Below are positions 23,783-32,568 of a DNA stretch of 64,000 bases, one piece after another. Both the position numbers and the translations under genes were made by a program. The DNA lies in contig CANQOQ010000007.1 of assembly GCA_947625495.1 (NCBI GenBank), positions 1 through 64,000 of the forward strand. Direction: 5' to 3'. Below the pieces are notes generated by a model that was given only the letters and a program-made list of their open reading frames with translations, did not search any database and had not been told where the DNA came from. Source of the stretch: Candidatus Gastranaerophilales bacterium (GTDB lineage Bacteria > Cyanobacteriota > Vampirovibrionia > Gastranaerophilales > Gastranaerophilaceae). Numbering within the stretch: the first letter of the stretch is position 1; the number at the start of each line of letters is the position of its first letter.

Positions 23783-26569
23783 TTATTTTTTTGAAAATAA
23801 TTCAATTAAATTTGTTGTTGTATTTTTAGATTGCGATTCAGTTTTATTTTTTGGCATTCTGTCTTTTAACGGTTTTTTACCTGTAAGAAGTCGCATAAAT
23901 TTAAAATATTTGCCTAAAAATCCTTTTCGATTTTCATTTTTTTCTTCATTTTTAAGAAGTTCTTCATAAGATTTTTTACCAATAGGCATACCTATTGATT
24001 TTCTTGTAAGGATTTCTGTAGTTATTGTATTTGGGATAGCTACTGCGGTCATACCTTTTAATGAACTGTTATATGTTGATCTGAATGTAGCATTAAACCA
24101 GTTAATTAGTAATGATTGATAAAATAAAGCACTTAATCTCTGAATAATACGTTCATTTGCTTTTTCTTTTGCACCTTCTTTATCTTCTCCGTCTGACTTT
24201 AACATGACCATATTGTAATTATCAGCTACCAAAAATGCAGAAGTAACTGCAGAGGAAGCTAATTTTGACATCATTGCCAAATCCGTATTCTTATTGTTTG
24301 ATTGAGTTACTCCGTTAAAGGATTTTTCAACTGCAGTATTAACGTATATTAGTAAATCATTTTTGGCTTTTTCTACTGCTTCTCTTGCTTTTGCAATTTC
24401 GGAATCATTACCTTTAATTATGGCTTGTCTAAATGCTTTTTCGGCATTTCTGTACGGAAGAGTTTGTTTCTGAAGCTTTTCCATTGCATTTGCAAATACT
24501 ATTTGACTTGTTTTACCTGATTTCGGTATTTTTTCGCCATATATTTCCGTTATAATTTTGTGTATTGATTTTTCAAATTTTGATAATTCAGCGTTGCCCA
24601 ATTCTGCCTGTATTGCTTTTTTCTCAACAGGAGAAACTATTATGTTAATCAATGAACTTACTATTTTAAAAGGAAGTTTCATAGCAGACATTATAAATTT
24701 GAACGGTTGAGTTACTATATCTACAAACGGTTTTAATTTTGTTTCTATTTGTATTGGTGTTTCTTTGGCTTTTTGTTTTATAGATTTTGTTATGATGTCT
24801 TGTATTAAGTCCAAATCTTCTTTATTTTCAATGATTTTTTTATTTTGTATAATTTCTGCTGCTCTTTTAGCAACGGTTGAATATTTCATTTCCGTAATTG
24901 CGGTGCCTTCATTTTTAATAGCTGTTTTAACAGATTCGGTTATTTGAGCAGTTTCATTACTCGAAAGTTCTTTTCCGTTATTTTTTAAGGTGGTGACAAC
25001 ATCATCAACAATATCTTTTGCTTTTGATTGAGATAATGCGCCTTTAAACATTTTTATTGCGCCTTCTGTTGTTTGTCTGCCGTATTTGGATTTTATAAAT
25101 TCATGACCTTCCGCAACTTCTTTACTTCCTGCATCTTTTATACTTTGTGTAATTTGTTCAAACTCTGCTTGTGTAATTTCAAAATCTTTAAAGGCTAAGG
25201 GATTATATATTTTTTTCTTGCAGAATTCTCCAAAGTCTTTAATTGCCTTTATAATTTTGCTGTTTTTTGTATAAGAACTGTTTTTTAAGAAGCTTAAAGC
25301 GAATCCTGCAGTAATTAATATTATGACTCCTTTTTTAAAGGTATCAAAGTTTATTAATGCTTTTCTTTCTTCTTTATTGTCTTTGTTATCTTTGTTATTT
25401 TTAGTTTCGGTATGGGAATCTTTGTTCAGAGCTTTAAAACTTGTAAATATATCAGGTTTTGAATCTGCGGGGGTTAATACTTTATTTTCTTCTTTTTGTG
25501 AATTATTAACGATTTTATCTGATTTTATTTCTTTTTCATTATTTTTTCTGTTATGTGCTTTTGCTTTTTCTTTAGATAGAAATAATATAGGTTTCCCGAG
25601 ACGTTTTCTGGACGTAATTTCAGAGAATAAAACAGTAGCGGCAGATGTTAGCGGAGTAAACCAAGGTATTGTATTAACTTGTTTTGCAAATGCTCCGAAA
25701 GTTAATAATTGGAAATATGCAGTAGTAAATACTCTTGAAATTTCTTGTTTTTCTCTTTCCTTCGCTTCTTTTTTAGAAACCTCTTTTTTATCACCGCATA
25801 ATACAGAAAGGTTATAAGCGTCGTTTGCAAGGAATATTACGGGTATTAATCCTGTAACTATTCTGTTTAAAGGTCTTTCATAAGCTGTATTAAAATTCCC
25901 CGTATGTTTATCAAAAAATTTATTACTTACTTTATATAAGCTTTCTTTAATAAATTCATTTGCTTCTTTTACTAATTGTTGTGCTTGAGGTGTGTCATCG
26001 GTTTTATTTAGTTGTTGAAATAAATATTCTGTTGATACGCCTTTTTCTTTTGCGAATTTTGCAACAACTTCTTGTGTTTTGTCGAATATACCTTTAATCA
26101 TATCTGTTTTAGAATCCAGTTCATTTAATTTTCTTGGAATTCTTAAAACAGGATTGTTGTATAAATTTTTAGCCCAATCTTTTAATGCGGGAACTGATTG
26201 TGCTTTTTTTAATACCCAGCTTGCTCCGTATAAAGGAAGGTTAACAAACGGGAATAAAATGTTTTCCAGTATTGATTTGCCTATGCCTTTTTCATGAATA
26301 GAAAGAGCTCCTTCTTTCATTGAAAAACGTGAGCTCTTATCTAATATATTTGAGGTTGTAACTAATTTACCGACTTTTTGTCCTAGTCTTTCACCTATAT
26401 TTCCGTAATGTTGAGAGAACACATTTAATATTTTTCTGTCTGCTTCGGTTATTAAAGTTGCAGGTCCGCCTTTAAAACTGATTCTATTGTTTAGCGATGG
26501 CGGTGTATTTTTTATTCTTATTGCTTTATTTTTATTTACTGCCGGAAATTTGGGTGTTATTGTATTCAT
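23783..26569 (-). CDS. Large lineage-specific membrane protein with internal duplication
   Basis: 928 residues, Lys/Asn-rich, no signal peptide. An N-terminal NRISFKGG motif recurs as LSFKGRQ in the 30188-31687 protein, so both may share a lineage-specific family. Hydrophobic segments occur near residues 245-265, 285-320, 420-440 and 640-670. Two blocks are duplicated: FLANDAYNLSVL...YFQLLTFGAF...SEITSRKRLGKP (about 245-345) against FLVADNYNMVML...FYQSLLINWF...TEILTRKSIGMP (about 775-870). The linker (350-420) is low complexity (NKDNKDNKEE). Probably an inner-membrane protein; function unknown. Monocistronic by spacing. Confidence 0.75.
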   Translation of the reverse strand: MNTITPKFPAVNKNKAIRIKNTPPSLNNRISFKGGPATLITEADRKILNVFSQHYGNIGERLGQKVGKLVTTSNILDKSSRFSMKEGALSIHEKGIGKSILENILFPFVNLPLYGASWVLKKAQSVPALKDWAKNLYNNPVLRIPRKLNELDSKTDMIKGIFDKTQEVVAKFAKEKGVSTEYLFQQLNKTDDTPQAQQLVKEANEFIKESLYKVSNKFFDKHTGNFNTAYERPLNRIVTGLIPVIFLANDAYNLSVLCGDKKEVSKKEAKEREKQEISRVFTTAYFQLLTFGAFAKQVNTIPWFTPLTSAATVLFSEITSRKRLGKPILFLSKEKAKAHNRKNNEKEIKSDKIVNNSQKEENKVLTPADSKPDIFTSFKALNKDSHTETKNNKDNKDNKEERKALINFDTFKKGVIILITAGFALSFLKNSSYTKNSKIIKAIKDFGEFCKKKIYNPLAFKDFEITQAEFEQITQSIKDAGSKEVAEGHEFIKSKYGRQTTEGAIKMFKGALSQSKAKDIVDDVVTTLKNNGKELSSNETAQITESVKTAIKNEGTAITEMKYSTVAKRAAEIIQNKKIIENKEDLDLIQDIITKSIKQKAKETPIQIETKLKPFVDIVTQPFKFIMSAMKLPFKIVSSLINIIVSPVEKKAIQAELGNAELSKFEKSIHKIITEIYGEKIPKSGKTSQIVFANAMEKLQKQTLPYRNAEKAFRQAIIKGNDSEIAKAREAVEKAKNDLLIYVNTAVEKSFNGVTQSNNKNTDLAMMSKLASSAVTSAFLVADNYNMVMLKSDGEDKEGAKEKANERIIQRLSALFYQSLLINWFNATFRSTYNSSLKGMTAVAIPNTITTEILTRKSIGMPIGKKSYEELLKNEEKNENRKGFLGKYFKFMRLLTGKKPLKDRMPKNKTESQSKNTTTNLIELFSKK

Positions 26570-26664
26570 CTCAATTCCTTATATATTTATAGGACATAGT
26601 CCGTTTACTTTAAACATTCAAAAAAAACTTTTTGCCATTTTTTATCAAAATGTAACAAAATATT

Positions 26665-27417
26665 TTATTCGGGATATCTTGAAGTTGCTTTTATTAGCAT
26701 TTTTGCCAATTTTTCACATCCTGAAAATCCTCTCTCTTTTATTTTTTGTGCCGATTTCTCAACATCATATTTTACCGATTTATGTGTAATTTTGTATGTT
26801 GAATCATTTTCGTTAATTTCCATAATGGCGTAGCAAGAATCAGGAGAATTGCTGAAAGGTCTTCCTATACTGCCGGCATTTACTACTGTTTGTTCTGTAT
26901 TTGTTTGATAGCCTGCAGGCATGTGGGTATGCCCGCAGAATATTACATCTGCTTTTGTATCTTTTATTATTTCTTCTATTTCTTCAATTTTCATATCGGG
27001 AAATATATTCTCATCATTTTTTCTCGGAGAACCGTGTACTAATAATATTTTTATTCCGAATAAATCTATTTCTTCCTGTTCTTTTAAAGATTTAAGAAAA
27101 TCTTTGTCTTCATCATTTAACAATTGGGAATCAGCCAAATAAGCAGCGGCCATTACTTCATTTACTTTTAGAAGTTTATTTTGGGTTTCAAACGAAAATA
27201 CAGACAACATTTTGTCTGTATTACCCTGAATTATATGAAAATCTTTAGACTTAGAAAGCTCTTTAATTCTATTTAATGTATTTATAGGTTCCGGACCTGC
27301 CATTACAATATCACCGAGACAAAATATTTTATTGCATTGTTCTGACTTAATATCATCTAAAACACTGTTTAATGCCTCAAGGTTTGCGTGAATATCAGAT
27401 ATAACAGCTATTTTCAT
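26665..27417 (-). CDS. YfcE/MJ0936-type metallophosphoesterase
   Basis: 250 residues from ATG 27417 (GGGG five bases upstream). Complete calcineurin-like motif set: SDIHANLEAL, GDIVMAGPEP, IQGNTDKM, LLVHGSPRK, CGHTHMPAGY, NAGSIGRPF. This is the two-metal site of YfcE-like phosphodiesterases acting on phosphodiester or nucleotide substrates; the natural substrate cannot be told. Cytoplasmic, no signal peptide. Divergent from ispG with 61 bp between starts, so the two probably share a promoter region. Confidence 0.9.
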   Translation of the reverse strand: MKIAVISDIHANLEALNSVLDDIKSEQCNKIFCLGDIVMAGPEPINTLNRIKELSKSKDFHIIQGNTDKMLSVFSFETQNKLLKVNEVMAAAYLADSQLLNDEDKDFLKSLKEQEEIDLFGIKILLVHGSPRKNDENIFPDMKIEEIEEIIKDTKADVIFCGHTHMPAGYQTNTEQTVVNAGSIGRPFSNSPDSCYAIMEINENDSTYKITHKSVKYDVEKSAQKIKERGFSGCEKLAKMLIKATSRYPE

Positions 27418-27478
27418 TTCTATCCCCAATATATATGTAGATTTATGCTAATATAATTTTAACAGGAATTAGAAAGTC

Positions 27479-28534
27479 ATGATACAAAGAAAAATTACAA
27501 AACAAATAAAAATCGGAAATGTAAAAATAGGCGGAGGTGCTCCAATCTCTGTACAGTCAATGACAAATACCGATACAAGGGATGTAAAATCTACCTTAAA
27601 ACAAATTAACAATCTCTCTGAAATCGGCTGTGAAATTATCAGATTGGCTGTTCTTAATGCTGATGCGGCTGATGCAATAAAAGAAATAAAGAAAAAATCT
27701 CCTGTTCCTATTGTTGCAGATATCCATTTTGATTACAGACTGGCTATAAAATGTATTGAAAACGGCATAGATGCACTTAGAATAAATCCGGGGAATATCG
27801 GAAAAGAAGAAAATGTTAAAAAAGTTGTTAAACTTGCGAAAACAAACAATATTCCTATAAGGATTGGAATAAATGCAGGTTCTCTTGAAAAAGATTTGGA
27901 GCAATTAAATATTCCTCTGTATGAAAAAATGGTCGAAAGTGCAATGCGCCATATTAAAATATTGGAAGATAATGATTTTGATAATATAAAGGTTTCTTTA
28001 AAATCCAGTGATGTACTAACGACCATTGAGGCTTACAGATTAATCTCGAAAAAAACAGATTATCCTCTGCATCTCGGAGTTACTGAAGCAGGTACGTATA
28101 CAGGCGGTATTGTAAAATCTGCAGTCGGATTAGGGACTCTTTTGGCTGAAGGTATAGGTGATACCCTGCGAGTCTCTCTTACCGATTCACCTGTAGAAGA
28201 GGTTAAAGCAGGATATATGATTCTTAAATCTCTGGGATTAAGACAAAAAGGAATTAATTTTATTTCTTGTCCTACTTGCGGAAGAACTCAAATTAATCTT
28301 ATTTCTCTTGCAAAAGAAGTTGAAAAACGCTTGGAAAATTTGGACAAACCATTAACTATTGCAGTTATGGGCTGTGCCGTTAACGGCCCGGGTGAGGCTA
28401 AACACGCTGACTACGGTATCGCAGGCGGTATTAAAGAAGGTTATATTTTTAAAAAAGGTGAAATAATAAAAAAACTCCCCGAAGAAAAATTAATTGATGA
28501 ATTTATAAATCTCATACAAATGGAGAATGGCTAA
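27479..28534 (+). CDS. ispG: 4-hydroxy-3-methylbut-2-enyl diphosphate synthase
   Basis: 351 residues, the compact bacterial form. TIM-barrel start (VQSMTNTDTRDVKSTLKQI), PVPIVADIHFDYRLA, RINPGNIG, LGVTEAGTYTGG, and the C-terminal iron-sulfur part with SCPTCGRTQ and VMGCAVNGPGE, giving the three Cys that hold the 4Fe-4S cluster, then YGIAGG. It converts MEcPP to HMBPP in the MEP route to isoprenoids, using reduced ferredoxin or flavodoxin. The MEP route fits a cyanobacterial relative. ATG 27479 is the natural family start. Confidence 0.95.
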   Translation: MIQRKITKQIKIGNVKIGGGAPISVQSMTNTDTRDVKSTLKQINNLSEIGCEIIRLAVLNADAADAIKEIKKKSPVPIVADIHFDYRLAIKCIENGIDALRINPGNIGKEENVKKVVKLAKTNNIPIRIGINAGSLEKDLEQLNIPLYEKMVESAMRHIKILEDNDFDNIKVSLKSSDVLTTIEAYRLISKKTDYPLHLGVTEAGTYTGGIVKSAVGLGTLLAEGIGDTLRVSLTDSPVEEVKAGYMILKSLGLRQKGINFISCPTCGRTQINLISLAKEVEKRLENLDKPLTIAVMGCAVNGPGEAKHADYGIAGGIKEGYIFKKGEIIKKLPEEKLIDEFINLIQMENG

Positions 28535-28593
28535 ATATTGCAATCTGTTAAAAAATAGGTTATTATATTATTGTACAAAAGGGGATTTATAAT

Positions 28594-28902
28594 ATGAAAA
28601 AGATAGCTTTTTTATTATTAATATTATTTTCGACATCAATAAATGCCAATGCTTTTGTTGATAACCAATATACATCAAGTGAGCAGTTCCTTGTTAATAT
28701 AGGATACTCTAAAGAAGCTGCTAAAGTTTTGACTATTGTCAATCAAGATCCATACAGAGAAAATTATAGTGATAACGCTCCGTACAGTCCGCTTGAGATT
28801 GCAAAAAGAGCATACCATTACTTGGTTCCCGGAGTAAATACTGATTATGATTTTTATAATCATAGCGGAGACTTTAATAGTACAAGTTGGAGAGATTTCT
28901 AA
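28594..28902 (+). CDS. Small secreted protein
   Basis: 102 residues. Signal peptide MKKIAFLLLILFSTSINANA followed by a short mature domain (SSEQFLVNIGYSKEAAKVLTIVNQDPY, SPLEIAKRAYHYLVPGVNTDYDFYNHSGDF). No Cys and no lipobox. No family recognised. A GGGG element lies before ATG 28594. A strong terminator (28921-28952) follows, so it is a separate unit after ispG. Confidence 0.7.
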   Translation: MKKIAFLLLILFSTSINANAFVDNQYTSSEQFLVNIGYSKEAAKVLTIVNQDPYRENYSDNAPYSPLEIAKRAYHYLVPGVNTDYDFYNHSGDFNSTSWRDF

Positions 28903-28920
28903 TAAGATAATTTATAGTGT

Positions 28921-28952
28921 AAACAAAGAGGCACAATTTGTGCCTCTTTGTT
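28921..28952 (+). terminator. Rho-independent terminator
   Basis: AAACAAAGAGGCACAA pairs perfectly with TTTGTGCCTCTTTGTTT-type 3' arm, a stem of about 14 bp with GAGGCAC/GTGCCTC core, followed by T-rich sequence. It closes the 28594-28902 unit. Confidence 0.85.
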
Positions 28953-29018
28953 TATTCTAAATATTGAATTATTTTTAATATACCTTTATTATAGTAAAGT
29001 GTTACTAAGAGTAATTAT

Positions 29019-29693
29019 ATGATAAAACGTATTATTAAAACTTCCGTTCTATTTTTATTAGTTTTTGTGTCAACAGGTATTTGTTGTGCTTATGAACTAT
29101 CTGATGCAAAGACATTATTAGATAAAGCTAAAACTGCTTCTTTAAAGGAAGAAAAGTATGATTATATTAATCAAGCAAGGGAAATATATTTTGAGAACTA
29201 TATGTTAAATCAAACTGATATTGATTCTCTTATAGGACTTTCTAAAACATATCAAATGATTGGAGACCGAAAAGAAGCGAAACTTTATGTTTTAAAAGCA
29301 TATAATATAAGACCTTATGATGCTTATCTGCAAAGAGAAATGGCGGATTTTTATTATTCTTTTCAAGAGTATTCAACTGCTATAGAATATTATAAGCTAG
29401 CCTTGGCTTCGGGGCTGTTAAGAGATTTTGACACTAATCTTAAAACGGCTAAATGTTATGAAAAACTCGGTGATTTAGAAAATGCTGAATTATATTATAA
29501 AATATGTAATCATTTAAATTCTCATTCGCAAGTAGTTTTGAATAAATTAAATGAATATGAATCAAGCCATCATAAAGACAACACTGATGAACTTGAAAAT
29601 GCAAAATACAAATATTTGTTTAAAGATAAACCGCTTTCAGAAAGCGAACAAAATGATAAAGATGCCGAAAAAATAATTGAACAATTAAACTAA
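29019..29693 (+). CDS. Exported TPR protein
   Basis: 224 residues. Signal peptide (MIKRIIKTSVLFLLVFVS, cleaved near ICCAYE; the Cys pair leaves a lipoprotein open but no clean lipobox). Then TPR units: LIGLSKTYQMIGDRKEAKLYVLKAYNIRP, ADFYYSFQEYSTAIEYYKLAL, AKCYEKLGDLENAELYYKIC. Probably periplasmic, in protein contacts. Its stop overlaps the convergent gene at 29690 by 4 bp. Confidence 0.75.
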   Translation: MIKRIIKTSVLFLLVFVSTGICCAYELSDAKTLLDKAKTASLKEEKYDYINQAREIYFENYMLNQTDIDSLIGLSKTYQMIGDRKEAKLYVLKAYNIRPYDAYLQREMADFYYSFQEYSTAIEYYKLALASGLLRDFDTNLKTAKCYEKLGDLENAELYYKICNHLNSHSQVVLNKLNEYESSHHKDNTDELENAKYKYLFKDKPLSESEQNDKDAEKIIEQLN

Positions 29694-30178
29694 TTTTTAT
29701 TTTGATATGTTTTAATAGCTGCTTGATTTCTTAAGTACTCATATATAGCCCCGCCGATTTCTTCCGTTGGGTCAAAATATGGAGAATTTGGCATTAGAGT
29801 CTGCCTTATAAGCATTTTATTTAAAGGACCAAATGCATCAGGTATAAGAGTTTTTCTGTATATGCCTGCAAGCATTACCTGAATATTCGGAGATGTTACA
29901 TTATTGAATCTCGATAAGGCAGGATACAATTTATCGATACCATTTACTCCTTTATCAAGCATTTTATCCAATATTTGCAAAGTATCAAGAACTTGTTCTT
30001 CCGTATTTGCTGATTTTAAAAAAGTGTCTATATAAGGAAGTGCTTCTTGCCCGTAGTTTAATATATCCCGAGTTCTTTTATCATCATAAACGGCATAATT
30101 CCTGTATTGATTGGGAAGTGATACTCCTTGCCCGAGTTTAGAAACTGTATTTGCAATTTGCGAATTAAAATTAATCAT
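29690..30178 (-). CDS. Hypothetical helical-repeat protein, end of the riboswitch-led group
   Basis: 162 residues, all helical in look (YGQEALPYIDTFLKSANTEE, LQILDKMLDKGVNGIDKLYP), close to HEAT-like pairs. No membrane segment. Starts 9 bp after the 30188-31687 stop, so it is the third gene of the leftward group that begins at 32381 behind the cobalamin-type riboswitch. Family unknown. Confidence 0.65.
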   Translation of the reverse strand: MINFNSQIANTVSKLGQGVSLPNQYRNYAVYDDKRTRDILNYGQEALPYIDTFLKSANTEEQVLDTLQILDKMLDKGVNGIDKLYPALSRFNNVTSPNIQVMLAGIYRKTLIPDAFGPLNKMLIRQTLMPNSPYFDPTEEIGGAIYEYLRNQAAIKTYQNKN

Positions 30179-30187
30179 TATTTATAC

Positions 30188-31687
30188 CTATGTATATACG
30201 TATGGCGGCCCGTTTTTTGTCTCTTGCAAAATATTATCTGCCAAACTTTTAAGTTCTTCACGGTTTTTCAATTCGGATTTTGCAAGCTTTGTAAAATTGT
30301 CTATTAAAGGATTTATAGCGCTTTCTTTTTTTGATTTAAAATTTCGTATCTCTATTTCAACAAGTCTTTTTCTTAAATCAAGTTCGGTTTTTGCATTTTC
30401 TTTTATAACAGTTACATCTTTAACCGCATCCATTGCCTGTTTAAATAAATATCCTGCAGCACTTGAGAGAGTGAATGCCGTAAAAATATATTTGGTAAAT
30501 TTATTTTCGGGGTTTAAAATCCAGTTGTAAAGATGTCCTCTATTTTCATCAATATAACAGTAATATTGAATTTTCTTGGGAATCCCGCCTAAAGCAGTCG
30601 GTGCATCCGCAAATATAGTCTTTTTTGTTTGATTAACCGATTTAATAATTTCTTCCGTTTCCGCTTGAGACAGATTATATTTAGCGCCTATTTCTTTGAT
30701 ATATTCGGGCTTTGCACATATTGATTTCAGCATTTCAATAATTGATGGAATATCTTTTTTTTCTGCATTTTGTGCAGTTTTATTAATTGCATTAATCGTA
30801 TTTTCAGTAAAGTTATTTGCATATTGGCTTGAATATTGAGCAGTTTTTCTCAAATTTGACAGGCTTATTTTTCCTGCCATAAGTGCTATAGCTGTAACTC
30901 CAAGGGTTAGCAGTATAAATTTAATATCTTTTTCTTTATTTTTATTTCCGTTTTCATTTTTTGCTTCTTTTTGTCTGCCTTTAAATGACAAGTATTTATT
31001 TAATATATTTGTAGATTGATTTGTATTATTAAGAACCGAATCAAAATATTTTATATTTTTTTGAAGCATTTCGTTAACGGTTTTGAGTTTTCCGGAAAAA
31101 GAACTTGTTTCAACTTCAATAAGATTTTCCTGTAAATCTCTTTCTATATCGGCCGATTGTTTTTTTATCCAGATATCTTTTGCGCCGTCAACAAAGTTTT
31201 TGCAGGCTATTGTAATTCCGCTCATGATGAAAATTGCACAAGCACCAAGAATATTTTTAAAATTTGGATCTCGAATAGCTCTATATATTGCAAATTGCGG
31301 TTCTTCTTTGATATTCATATTTACGGCTAAATCAGGCAGCTGCTCAAAACTTTTGGAAGTAAGAAGAGTCTTTGATGAATGTTTAATAATGCTGCTTAAT
31401 CCGAGTATTGTACCTGCAAGTATTCCTGTTCCTATAATTAACGGTTTAATTGCTTTTTTTATATCAAAACTGCTTTCATGTTCTATTTTTTGCTGTTTTT
31501 CAGGTATGTTAAAATATTGGGGCGTATCTATTACTAAAAGTGAATCTTGTATATCATTAAAAGAGATATAATTTCCGTTTGGATTTGAAACATGATTATT
31601 TATTAACACACCTTTTAGCGTCTTATTTATATTTTCATCACGTGTTTTAGTTCTTGTTTGATTTATTTTTAATGCTTCTATTGGCAT
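30188..31687 (-). CDS. Lineage-specific membrane protein, 499 residues
   Basis: Hydrophobic segments near residues 90-110 (IKPLIIGTGILAGTILGLSS), 150-170, 260-280 and 405-425; between them long charged helices. It contains LSFKGRQ near residue 238, echoing SFKGG in the 928-residue protein at 23783-26569. No signal peptide, so an inner-membrane protein with large cytoplasmic parts. ATG 31687 lies inside the end of the CPHG gene (41-bp overlap), showing coupled translation and shared control by the riboswitch. Function unknown. Confidence 0.7.
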   Translation of the reverse strand: MPIEALKINQTRTKTRDENINKTLKGVLINNHVSNPNGNYISFNDIQDSLLVIDTPQYFNIPEKQQKIEHESSFDIKKAIKPLIIGTGILAGTILGLSSIIKHSSKTLLTSKSFEQLPDLAVNMNIKEEPQFAIYRAIRDPNFKNILGACAIFIMSGITIACKNFVDGAKDIWIKKQSADIERDLQENLIEVETSSFSGKLKTVNEMLQKNIKYFDSVLNNTNQSTNILNKYLSFKGRQKEAKNENGNKNKEKDIKFILLTLGVTAIALMAGKISLSNLRKTAQYSSQYANNFTENTINAINKTAQNAEKKDIPSIIEMLKSICAKPEYIKEIGAKYNLSQAETEEIIKSVNQTKKTIFADAPTALGGIPKKIQYYCYIDENRGHLYNWILNPENKFTKYIFTAFTLSSAAGYLFKQAMDAVKDVTVIKENAKTELDLRKRLVEIEIRNFKSKKESAINPLIDNFTKLAKSELKNREELKSLADNILQETKNGPPYVYT

Positions 31688-32381
31688 CTTTATCTCGTCT
31701 CTTAATTAATTTAGGGATTTGCAGCAGATATTTTTTTAATTCTCTTGATTTGAAAACTGCTAATATGTCATCATTTTTGTAATTTTCATCTTCTATATCA
31801 GGCATAAAAAACAGAAAAAAATTTTTTGTTATTTTCTTTAATTTTTCACTTAATTTTCTGTTAAGAAAATTTTTAATATCACCAAATATTGCGGTAAGTT
31901 TTTCTGTAATTTGAATAAGAAATTCAGATATATTTTTTTGTATTTGTGCAAACTTTTCAATTATTTTAGGAATTTGCATTAAAATATTTATTAATGGAGA
32001 AATTATAATATTTATAACGATGCCTATAGGTTTTGAAATAATATTAGGCAAAGTATTTTGGATTTGAGATAATGTATTTCTGATTTTGTCAGCAATATTT
32101 TGAATATTTTTTGATAATTTATGAGCGAATTCAATTTGTCTTTCAAATGCGGTTTTTGCATTTTGTTCTCTTGCTTCTTGTGCTTTCATTCTTAGACCAA
32201 CGGCATAACATTTAAGCCAAGACCATTCATTTGAAGGTTTTGGTTTTGAAACAGTGTTATCTCTCATTTTACCTGCTCCGCCCGCCATTTTCTGGCTGCA
32301 TATCGGACAAGCAGCGGGCGGCAGCCCGTGCGGGCATAATCCTGCTTTATTTGTTGTTTGATTTAGTATTGGTGTTGACAT
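31647..32381 (-). CDS. CPHG...CPIC protein behind a cobalamin-type riboswitch
   Basis: 244 residues. The N-terminus has a compact Cys/His cluster, LCPHGLPPAACPICSQKM, able to bind a metal, followed by a Gly-rich link. The middle (about 105-140) is a weakly hydrophobic amphipathic stretch with repeated PxIISxP turns, and the C-terminus is very basic. No enzymatic motif. Its ATG follows directly on the U-run of a terminator whose 3' arm holds the ribosome binding site. Control by cobalamin would make a role in cobalt or B12 handling likely (inference), but the sequence alone does not show it. Confidence 0.7.
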   Translation of the reverse strand: MSTPILNQTTNKAGLCPHGLPPAACPICSQKMAGGAGKMRDNTVSKPKPSNEWSWLKCYAVGLRMKAQEAREQNAKTAFERQIEFAHKLSKNIQNIADKIRNTLSQIQNTLPNIISKPIGIVINIIISPLINILMQIPKIIEKFAQIQKNISEFLIQITEKLTAIFGDIKNFLNRKLSEKLKKITKNFFLFFMPDIEDENYKNDDILAVFKSRELKKYLLQIPKLIKRRDKDANRSIKNKSNKN

Positions 32382-32516
32382 AAAAAAACCTTACTGTTTA
32401 GTTAACGTAAGGCGCCGTATTTTATATTTAACCGGATTACGCAGTTAAAATATAAATTAGAGCATTCCGGCTTTAACGGCTGCGTTCCAGCTAAGGATTT
32501 ACACCTTATTTCCTCA
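32382..32516 (-). promoter_or_regulatory. Cobalamin-type riboswitch with terminator/RBS expression platform
   Basis: Read on the minus strand: TGAGGAAAT, then AAGG-TGTAAAT-CCTT (the GGUGnnAnUCC core closed by AAGG/CCTT), then GCTG-GAACG-CAGC followed by CGTTA (position of the CAGU-CCCGC-ACUG-UAA part of the consensus), then AGCCGGAATGCT near the 3' side. The order and spacing match the B12-box core of RF00174-type riboswitches. Downstream, CCTTAC...GTAAGG plus seven U (32412-32382) is a terminator touching the ATG; AAGG of its 3' arm is also the only ribosome binding site. Gene control by ligand is inferred. Confidence 0.7.
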
Positions 32517-32568
32517 TATTAACAAAAATATATTATCATGATGATTTTTAAGATAACAGTATTTTTTA

